A stretch of DNA of 64,000 nt from Panicum virgatum (lineage: Eukaryota; Streptophyta; Magnoliopsida; Poales; Poaceae). The DNA is taken from NCBI RefSeq assembly GCF_016808335.1, contig NC_053143.1, forward strand, positions 52,917,441 through 52,981,440, given 5' to 3'. Position 1 is the first letter of the stretch; every line of letters starts with the position of its first letter. The notes beneath the pieces were generated by a model. It searched no databases. It saw nothing but the letters and a program-made list of their open reading frames with translations, and was not told where the DNA came from. The translations under genes and the position numbers were made by a program. Below are positions 56,845 through 64,000 of the stretch, one piece after another.

Positions 56845-57012
56845 TCGCAGAAGCATTTCTCCTCCACCATTGTAGTGTCTCCGGCTGCATCGAGGGCCCC
56901 ACATGGGCGCTGTTTGGGGTCACCGCACTCGCAGAAGAATTTCTCATCCACCACTAATTGTAGTGTCGCCGGCTGCATCGAGGGCCCTGCGGGGGCGCTG
57001 TTCGGGATCACC
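56845..57012. repeat. Tandem duplication (~80-bp period)
   Basis: gcactcgcagaagcatttct followed by gtctccggctgcatcgaggg is repeated at about 56850-56920 and 56927-57010 with several substitutions. GC-rich, possibly a duplicated leader. No domain recognised. Confidence 0.65.
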
Positions 57013-57059
57013 CACGTCACCCCGAGCGAAGCCTGTCGTAGGAAGGCCTGCCCCACGTG

Positions 57060-57262
57060 ATTCGGTGTTTTGGTTTAAAATTGGCCCAACAAACCGGTCC
57101 ACACGTGTGATCTAGTCAGATTTTGTTGCTGTAATAGTTTTTTATTGCTAAATGTTGTTGTTCTGCAACAATTGTTATTGTTCTAGCAATAAAAGATTGT
57201 TCTCACAATAAAAAAAATATTCTGCCTTGTGTGATGATTTGATTGCTAGTCACACATGTAAC
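57060..57262 (+). repeat. Dispersed repeat copy 2
   Basis: Shares ttggcccaacaaaccggtcc and ttgtgtgatgatttgattgc with the reverse complement of 60005-60135, with AT-rich gttctgcaacaatt-type motifs between. Probably a small non-autonomous element. The ends are not defined. Confidence 0.5.
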
Positions 57263-57299
57263 TCCTCATATTTACCCCGTGCTCCCATTTCTTCTCGGA

Positions 57300-57585
57300 C
57301 GTGTTGCCGTCCTCCACAGCCATGAGCGCAGCCTCATCGCCGCCCTCTAGGGCGGCAGCCCGACGCGACATAGACGACGCATCTTCAACATGTCCAAGGT
57401 CCGCCTGAGCGGGCCCCGGTTGGCCGCGATGACGCGCCATCTCCTGACGACAACCGGAGCTCGGGGTGCCGCATGACGGGTATGTTCAACGGCCCGCTTC
57501 CTCCGGCGGTGATCGCGGCGCTCACGGGAGCCCTCTTCCCCCTCGATGACGAAGGCGGCATACATCCAGATGGGCAGTGCAGTTT
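57300..57585 (+). pseudogene. Decayed coding-like segment, family unknown
   Basis: GC-rich sequence with short + strand open pieces (FNMSKVRLSGPRLAAMTRHL, then MFNGPLPPAVIAALTGALFP) in different frames separated by stops. The second piece looks like genuine protein sequence. I do not recognise a family with confidence. It abuts the first copy of the local repeat at 57586. Confidence 0.35.
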
Positions 57586-57895
57586 GCTGTTGGCACATAC
57601 CTCTTCATCCATGGTATGCGCATCGACTACATAGTACGTGTTCCAGGGATGTTACGCTTCAAACTCTAGTAACACAATCATGCTAGCTCGATGTGTAAGG
57701 AGCACTACCGACAAAAACTAGTGACAGGTTAAAGTGGCTCCATATATATGAAAAGTAAGGTTCTTAAAGTCACATACTCCTTGGAGGACATTGATCGCAC
57801 GATGGATGGCCAACCTATAGGGCCCCATCTGAGCAACTTATATTCGCCTGTCTTTGTATTGTAGAAGTGGGGTGAATTAATGCTCGAAGGGTGCC
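57586..57895. repeat. Local repeat, copy A
   Basis: Shares gctgttggcacatacctctt through to gaattaatgctcgaaggg with copy C (60313 onward), with one ~20-bp gap and scattered substitutions. Includes ccatatatatgaaaagtaag, the motif that starts copy B. Confidence 0.8.
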
Positions 57896-58059
57896 CTCTG
57901 TTCTTTGGCAAAACTTGCGTGCCAAAGAGCACTCTTCTGAACCAAAATTGTCTAAGGGCGATGATTACTAATATATTGGTCATTTTTGTGCTAAGGGCGA
58001 TAACAAATTATCGGCCATGACTTGCTTTTACTTCAAGTTGATGATGAAACAATTTACTT

Positions 58060-58270
58060 CGGCCTTCAAATTTTCTTCATGGCTGTTGGCTTGATCTCCA
58101 CTTGTTGCTCCATCGATTCTTGCTTGCGCAAACGTTGCAACCTTCTCTTTTGAGTGTGAGATAAGCCTGAAGGACACCACCTCGGCTGTAAATAATTTGA
58201 ATCTTGCTTCAAGTTCTTGTCACCCTTCTTGCTGCAATCAAGATTCTTTTTGACCAGATTATTGCTAATC
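58060..58270 (-). pseudogene. Possible gypsy polyprotein scrap
   Basis: On the minus strand, SGLSHTQKRRLQRLRKQE resembles a basic segment common in grass Ty3-gypsy polyproteins. Only ~60 residues are involved and no catalytic motif is present. Confidence 0.3.
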
Positions 58271-58324
58271 GGCCTTTGTGAGGTACAACTCGGATATATA
58301 GAAGGATATTGAATATAATATGAC

Positions 58325-58675
58325 TGCATATGCATCCATATATATGAAAAGTAAGGTTCTTAAAGTCACATATTCCTTGAGGACGTTGATCGAACTGATG
58401 GATAACCAAACCTATGTTCTAGGCTCCATCTGAGCAACTAATATGTTCGCCTGTCTTTGTACTGCAGAAGTGGGGTGAATTAATGGGCTCTTGCTGATTT
58501 GGCCCACAGAAGAAATTGAGTCGACATATGCATTATATTCGCCACATATATGCATGTCCATCGTCAAATAGTAGCGACATTAGTGGTCATCTGTCATGCT
58601 TTTGAATTCTGTGGTGTGCACGTGGCACTATATATATTGATGGATTAAAGTGGCTCTATATGAAAGAGTAAATTC
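58325..58675. repeat. Local repeat, copy B (LINE-free)
   Basis: Matches copy C over ccatatatatgaaaagtaag through gcatgtccatcgtcaaatag and on to ttaaagtggctctatatgaa. At the position where copy C holds a LINE, copy B is uninterrupted (about 58547-58565), so it serves as an empty site. Confidence 0.85.
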
Positions 58676-58679
58676 CATG

Positions 58680-60312
58680 TATGGTTCTAAAAGAATTTCT
58701 TATTTGGTCCTGAAAAGTTCAAACTCCCTTCTTTGATCATACTTTTATCTTATATTCCTTTATTGGCCCTACCGTGAGCTCCATATATATGTGTTTCTGA
58801 TTTTCTCAAGCATTCTATGTGTTTCTCCTTAATTTTTAGAGCAGTTTTTTTTTCTTTGTTTGATTTTTCTAGTATTTTCTTGATTTTTCCATGGGTAAAC
58901 AATTCTCTTCCTCCCAAATCGGGTGGGGGGGGGGATCAGCAGCCCACAAGGGAGGGTAATTCCCCGCAGGGGAGCCTTTGCCCTGGGGCGTCATTTCTTG
59001 GCTGTCAAACTAGCCCTAAGTCTCCTCGGTTCTGCTGCCACCCACGCGCGCTGCCTTGCTGGGTGAGGCCATACGGAGGTGGTAATGGGCCATGGTTCTA
59101 GTGGTTTCTCCACAATCCAGCTTGATTCTTAAATTTTTTAGCTCAAAATTGTATAGAATTAGAACTCGGCCCTTAAATTATCTACATCAAATTTGAAGAC
59201 CCTTTACCACTCTGCCCGCACCCCAGCCGCACGCAAGAACAACAGTGTTACCATCTCAAACTCAGCAATATTCTTAGTACTACGTTGGTGCCAAAATTAA
59301 ATTTACATGAATTGTATCAGGATGTTTACCCAAAGAATCGACTATACAAGCTCCTGCCCTGCCGCGCGCATGAAAGGAGGAGTGGACGGGGTAGCCGGCT
59401 TCGAGGCCAGTCACCGACCACTCTGCCGCTGTGACAATGATGTTGGTGGCGATCGACCTGCTTGTTAACCGATTTGTATTTATGACATCATAATCCCTAT
59501 GGGTTGCATAAATGGATGCACCCTGAAGTTGCGAATTGGCATCGAAATTGGACCGCTCGCGTGCCAGGGCTAGCTGGATGTAGTGTTATCATTGAGCACC
59601 GATCTCCTAGCTAGATACCTTCACAGGAATGGAATCCAAAAGGATCATCATGCCGGCCAGCCAAGTTGGACAATCCCTGGTGGTCCTGATCAATCCGTGA
59701 GAAAAATCTGCTTCGAACCTTTGGCTCATGCTGCGTGTTTTCACTAGAAACGGTTGGTTCTTAGTTGGAACAATCAAAGAATACTAATTACTAATAGTTT
59801 TCAAATATTGAAGCACACATTTTATATTTTTAATAAAGTTTTAATTTCTCCACGTACTCCCCCATTGTTGACTTCGAGCATCTGGAATATAATAGACTAT
59901 CAATATTGATATATCTTTTAAGAAAATTATCAAGGAGTTTTAGGATCCTCTCTAAAGAGATCTTTGAGTAAAACATGCTAGAAAACACTCAAATATTAAG
60001 AGTGGCTCGTGTGATTGGCAGTCAAATCATCACACAAAGCCCGATAACTATTTTTTTGTTTCGGAACAAAAAAAAATTGTTTTGGAACAAATTTGACAAG
60101 ATTACACATGTGGGCCGGTTTATTGGGCCAGTTTAGGTCCAAAACATGATAAGTCTGCTGGGATCACCCAGAAAAAATACTATAAATCAGGAGCCGTACA
60201 TGGATTGAATCGGGCATTTGTAGCACATCCCAGATCCAACAAGAAACCGGCTACAAGCCTTTGTTCCCACGCCTTTAAAAAGCCTTTTTTTACATCTCCA
60301 ATTCCACACTTC
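58680..60312. other. Intergenic sequence with an inverted dispersed repeat copy
   Basis: No supported gene. Notable items are a G-run at about 58922-58934 and an inverted copy of the dispersed repeat at about 60005-60135 (complement of 57075-57262). Open frames here have no domain character. Confidence 0.45.
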
Positions 60313-61450
60313 GCTGTTGGCACATACCTCTTCATCCATGGTATGCGCATCCAGCTAGTACTTGGGACAAACTACATAGTACGTGTTCAAGGGATCTTAC
60401 GCTTCACACTCTAGTAACACAATCATGCTCGATGTGTAAGGAGCACTACCGACAAAAACTAGTGATAGGTTAAAGTGGCTCCATATATATGAAAAGTAAG
60501 GTTCTTAAAGTCACATATTCCTTGGAGGACATTGATCGAACTGATGAATGACCAAACCTATAGGGCTCCCTCCGAGCAAGTAATATGTTCGCCTGTCTTT
60601 GTACTGCAGAAGTGGGGAGAACTAATGCTCGAAGGGATCTTGCTGATGTGGCCCACATATTGAAGTAAATTGCGTTGACATATGCATTATATATTCGCCA
60701 CACAAATGCATGTCCATTCAACGAGGTGTTATTTTAATCAAGGACAACTTATTAGCTAAGAGAAACTGATCTGGGAGTAAAAAATGTCCCTTCTGTGATC
60801 TTAATGAAACAATTCAACACCTCTTCTTTGATTGTCAACATGCTAAGACCATTTGGAGAGTTGTTCATGTAGCTACTGGGTTAACTCCACCAAAATTAAT
60901 AACGCATATGCTTAGAAATTGGTTAACAGGAATAAGCAAGAAAGAAAGAAGTTAAATTTTTGTTGGGGCTGCAGCTCTTATGTGGGCGATATGGTGTACA
61001 CGTAATGATTTATTTTTTGAGAAAAAATATTTACCTCATTTATGCAGGCTGTCTTCAGAGCGTACTGGCTGCGACTTTGATCCCTGTTGCAGCGTGTGGA
61101 TACAAGGAAGACTATCTGTTTGGCGAGCAAGGCATTGGAGGTCGTCCCCTTGGATATCTTTGCCAAGAATGGATGGAGAAGCAATAATAGATTTTGCTTT
61201 TAATTTCTTCAAGTCGTTTGTGTACTCTTCATCCTATTTTATCAGCTTGTCTGCTAAGAATTTTGTAAAAATTTGGCTGTGTGCGGCTGCAGAGGCTGGA
61301 GATGTTAATCCTTTATCTAAAAAATGCATGTCCATCGTCAAATAGTAGCGATATTAGTGGTCATCTGTCATGCTTTTTTGAATTCTGTGGTGTGCATATG
61401 GCACTACTATATATAGTGATAGTGATGGATTAAAGTGGCTCATAGAAAAG
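60313..61450. repeat. Local repeat, copy C, interrupted by a LINE
   Basis: Left part 60313-60717 and right part 61322-61450. Together they align with copies A and B. The LINE at 60718-61321 lies between duplicated aaatgcatgtccat. Confidence 0.85.
60718..61321 (+). mobile_element. 604-bp LINE 3' fragment with 14-bp TSD
   Basis: Encodes only the end of a LINE ORF2: the reverse-transcriptase zinc-binding domain CPFCDLNETIQHLFFDCQ (about 60781-60835) and a following Trp-rich segment (LMWAIWCTRNDLFFEK). It contains a stop at 60952-60954 and ends in a short A-rich tail. The target-site duplication aaatgcatgtccat is at 60704-60717 and 61322-61335. Strong 5' truncation is normal for LINE insertion. 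Confidence 0.9.
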
Positions 61451-61881
61451 TCGGTTCTCTCAATCGCATATTCCATCGTGAAAATCAAGCTGATGGGTGA
61501 TCAAACTTATACTTGAGTGCTTTCTAACTGTTTTTCAGGTTTGGAGCTGATATTTGAAGAGCCGCAACTGACAGGTCTTCAGAAATATAATTCAATTTGT
61601 CTTCTATTTACTCCTTCCATCTCAGAAGTACTTGTATTTCGAAGTTTGTCCAAAGTCAAATATTTCTCTTTGACCATTAATTTTATAAAAAATAATATGT
61701 GATATATATCTTAAAGCATTTTTCATGATGAATCGTAAAACATAAAACTACATAAATTTCTACAAAATGATGAAAGGTGGAAATGTGTTTGACTTAGGAA
61801 AAAGCTGAAAATGGAATATATCATCCCATCACTTTTTACAAAATAAACGATGCCATATCAAAAGATTTGACAAATGAGCCC
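61451..61881. other. AT-rich intergenic sequence
   Basis: No gene seen. Between about 61608 and 61850 the sequence resembles a Stowaway/Tourist-type AT-rich repeat (tactccttccatctcagaag...), a widespread grass motif, but ends are unclear. Confidence 0.4.
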
Positions 61882-61989
61882 TTTTACAATGCTTGAAAAC
61901 GCTTCCTAACGCCTCCCAATGCCTCGCAACACCTATGCAAAATAACTATTTTTTTTATTTTATTCGTAAGGGTAGTATGGTCACTGCGC

Positions 61990-62250
61990 ATTCCGACCCC
62001 ACGCAAAGATCCCTCCCCCTCCTCGAAATCACGAGGAAGGCCCCGCCATTGCCGCTGCCGAACTCCAGGTCGCCGCCGGAGCTGCTAGGTGAGCGCCCTC
62101 CTCCGGTCAGGTTTTTGGCCAATCGAGCACAAAAATGGATTCGTCAGATCCTAGGGATGTCCATGCTCAAGCCCGTTTGCCTTGGTTTCGGCCAGCCCGC
62201 GGGGAACGTCGGCGCCATCTCGCCGGAGCCACCGACCATCTCGTTATGAG
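61990..62250 (+). pseudogene. Exon-like GC-rich segment, family unknown
   Basis: GC-rich sequence with a short + strand frame from ATG 62135 (MDSSDPRDVHAQARLPWF) preceded by a leader-like stretch. It may be a second captured gene piece inside the inverted-repeat element. No domain recognised. Confidence 0.3.
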
Positions 62251-62359
62251 GCTGCACGCTAATTCCGTGGTGCTAAATGGATGGATGCCCTTCTATCGTC
62301 TTGCATGTGTGGCCATGCCCATGCGAATGCACGCACGCACACCCATGGCGGACCGGAGG

Positions 62360-63090
62360 TCAGAGGCTGACGAAGAAGACGGCGAGCTCGGGCCCGTGGT
62401 GCCTCCATGGGGCGCAATCATGTAGAGCGACTCCGAGTCTCGTGACCCGATGAAGTGCAGAAGTGGTCGAAGCTGCCGCGCAGGTACATCACCTTGTCGT
62501 CCGCCCCCGCCGCGTCGGCCGGCGCCGAGGAGCACGCCGGCGCCCATGGACACCGCCTGCAGCGTCTCCATCACTGTGAGGTCATCGTCCGTGGCCTTGC
62601 GCCGCACCGCGTACCCGGTCTTTTTGCCGTTGCAGAACATGGTCCAGCCCGGCTCATCTAGCAGCGACGGCGTGCGGGCTCCCCCGCATCCAGGGCCGCC
62701 GCGGGTCGGTGCTCCGTATCCAGGACGATGCGCGCGCCAGCCAGGTTGCCGAGGTCGCGGAGCAGCGCGTGCATCTGGAGCGCGAGCTCGACGCCGAGGC
62801 TGGGCGGGCAGCGCGGCGTCTCCTGCGGCGCCAGCATGAAGCGGCCCCGGTGGTGACCGTAGAGCGTCGTCCCCATGAGGCGCCAGCACGGCTGCGTGGT
62901 GCCCGAGAAGGACGCGCCCTTGGGCACGAGACGGGAGCCCGCGCCGCAGGTGGCGGAGGACCGGGGCCGACGACGACGAGGACGCAGCGGCAGCGCTGGC
63001 TCAGCCGGCCGCCCGCACCGCAGCGTCAGCGTCAGGATGGGGATCGCGTGCCGCAGCTTCAGGAACAGCCGTTATTGTACTTGAATCATA
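62360..63090 (-). pseudogene. DUF617 / MIZU-KUSSEI1-like gene fragment, frameshifted
   Basis: Minus-strand sequence matches the DUF617 family (MIZ1, a root hydrotropism protein). The blocks are LFLKLRHAIP (about 63070), then LMGTTLYGHHRGRFMLAPQE and RCPPSLGVELALQM (62880-62780). Next come WTMFCNGKKTGYAVRRK and VSMGAGVLLGA (62645-62530), KVMYLRGSFD (about 62490), GSRDSESLYMI (about 62440), and ELAVFFVSL before a stop at 62362-62360. The blocks fall in different frames, requiring at least three frameshifts (near 62690, 62510 and 62460), and the usual N-terminus is absent. All conserved blocks in order make the family call firm. It lies inside the inverted-repeat element. Confidence 0.82.
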
Positions 63091-63380
63091 CTATGATACC
63101 CAACTATACTATTCAAAACACTATTTCTATAATTGTGAATTTACTATCATACCCTTGATTAAAAAAATAACAGCAGAAAAGAAATTGGCATGTATTTCTA
63201 ATCATCTTAACTTTAGAGGCATTGAGAGACGTTACGGCACATAAGAGCCCACCGACCATAGACATATCTAACGCCTTCCGACACCTTTTCATTGACGCCT
63301 CGGAACGTCTTCCCTCATATTGGGTCCACAAATCATAGACACAATAAACACCTCCTGACGCCTCCCCAAGCATTGTAAAA

Positions 63381-63577
63381 TTTCTCTTGACGAATATGAA
63401 TACATTGATATAACTTCTGTATGCTAATAAAGTTGCACATAACCTAGCGAATTGTTGTTTAAAATCTATGAATTGAAGTTTTACTTTCTAATTTGTGAAG
63501 TTTAACTTACTAAATCCTAGTGCGGCATGAAATTGAAAATAAGGACAGTGTGATAACTCAGTGCAACTCGACGTTGT
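63381..63577. other. Upstream region of the 63653 gene
   Basis: AT-rich sequence without a gene. It precedes a good TATA box and so probably contains promoter elements. Confidence 0.4.
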
Positions 63578-63584
63578 TATAAAA
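63578..63584 (+). promoter_or_regulatory. TATA box
   Basis: tataaaa within gttataaaaggaggg, about 75 bp upstream of the candidate start codon at 63653, a normal distance for a plant promoter with a short leader. Confidence 0.55.
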
Positions 63585-63652
63585 GGAGGGACGGAAGCCA
63601 GTTGCATCGCCCGATGCCATACACGTGTGCACCACTTGGCAGTTTGGCCGAC

Positions 63653-63760
63653 ATGACGAGGCTCTCAGCAAAATCTCTTTTGCTTTTGTTTCTTCTCCAT
63701 TTCTCGCTTCAGTCGCCATGGTCGCACGGCCTCCAGCCGGGGGAACCTGAAGCAAGAAAA
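63653..63760 (+). CDS. First exon of a probable small secreted protein (gene continues past window or through an intron)
   Basis: ATG 63653 begins a signal-peptide-like sequence: MTRLSAKS, then the hydrophobic LLLLFLLHFSL, then a polar region (SPWSHGLQPGEPEARK) ending at a gtaagc donor at 63761. An in-frame upstream ATG at 63614 would add 13 residues. A short first exon with signal peptide is common in plant peptide precursors such as the EPF/EPFL family, but no cysteine motif is visible here, so that is only a possibility. The following exon was not found before 64000. Confidence 0.45.
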
Positions 63761-64000
63761 GTAAGCTCCGCCAGCCGCCATCTCAAACAGCTATTGATTA
63801 GTTATCCATGCCAAGTATTAAGTATCTATTATATAGGTTCGGTCCATAGTTTGAAACTGTAAGTTTATTTTTTAATAAATTAAACTATATAGGCTTACGT
63901 ATCGGATGATACCGAGATGGAAACTGTTAAATGCCACCATCAGCTCCACCATTTAAACCAAATTAAAAATCAGGAAAGTTTATGTATGCATGGTATACTA

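Larger units (their letters stand above)
61882..63380. mobile_element. Inverted-repeat element that has captured gene sequence (Pack-type)
   Basis: Perfect 14-bp termini ttttacaatgcttg and caagcattgtaaaa bound the segment. Homology between the ends continues inward as taacgcctcccaatgcctc versus taacgtctctcaatgcctc (complement), and further to attttatttcgtaagggtag-like versus attttttaatcaagggtatg sequence. The right arm is ~150 bp longer. The GC-rich interior carries a DUF617 gene fragment and another exon-like piece. This is the structure of a Pack-MULE or similar gene-carrying element. No 9-bp TSD could be confirmed, so the superfamily is open. Confidence 0.6.

Noticed and set aside
58817..59101. 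A 94-codon + strand gene
   Set aside because: Runs through poly-T and poly-G stretches and lacks domain or splice context.
62293..62889. An intact 198-aa DUF617-like protein on the minus strand
   Set aside because: Only the middle and some end blocks are in this frame. The flanking conserved blocks are in other frames, so it is a frameshifted pseudogene.
1..64000. CRISPR arrays, bacterial operons, rRNA genes
   Set aside because: No regularly spaced repeats of CRISPR type, no ribosome-binding-site/operon structure and no rRNA sequence were seen. The window is clearly plant nuclear DNA.

Overview
This window is nuclear DNA from a plant, almost certainly a grass. It has interrupted eukaryotic genes with GT-AG introns, Sirevirus-type and other LTR retrotransposons, a plant LINE, CACTA, hAT and Tourist-like elements, and the ARPK domain named after rice protein kinases. 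I could not identify the species. There is no bacterial-type operon, CRISPR array, rRNA or convincing tRNA gene.

Three host genes on the + strand form the skeleton, and all three are broken. Gene A (about 1207-11290) has exons for a CBP60-type calmodulin-binding domain, followed without a visible gene boundary by exons of a non-RD receptor-like cytoplasmic kinase. It carries a nonsense codon and a 23-bp frameshifting duplication. Gene B (17840-36670) joins an ARPK/MCA-type N-terminal domain in frame to a cytosolic Hsp70. Gene C (40717-48545) is an ARPK domain plus a non-RD kinase, with frameshifts. A and C share kinase exon layout, and B and C share the ARPK domain, so the locus looks like a kinase cluster in which an Hsp70 acquired a kinase N-terminus.

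Mobile DNA fills most of the rest. A chromodomain Ty3-gypsy element (12316-17647, minus strand, TSD taagg) sits just upstream of gene B. A 10.7-kb Sirevirus-like copia element (18366-29082, TSD gatcg) splits Hsp70 exon 1. A gag-only element (29877 to about 35344) splits Hsp70 exon 2. A hAT element (38349-40138, TSD gactggga) lies between B and C. A 5'-truncated LINE (about 41525-45100) lies in the first intron of gene C. A decayed copia element (51195-56635, TSD cttgc) follows gene C. Smaller elements include a hAT MITE (1542-1750), a CACTA derivative (8966-9806), Tourist-like MITEs, a SINE-like piece and a 604-bp LINE tail (60718-61321).

The right end (57-64 kb) holds a locally repeated sequence in three copies. 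It also holds an inverted-repeat-bounded segment (61882-63380) that has captured a DUF617/MIZ1-like gene, now frameshifted, and the first exon of a probable small secreted protein running off the window. No intact host gene is visible. The best leads are the ARPK-Hsp70 fusion, the CBP60-kinase fusion, the DUF617 capture and an unexplained array of small hairpins inside the 51-56 kb element.
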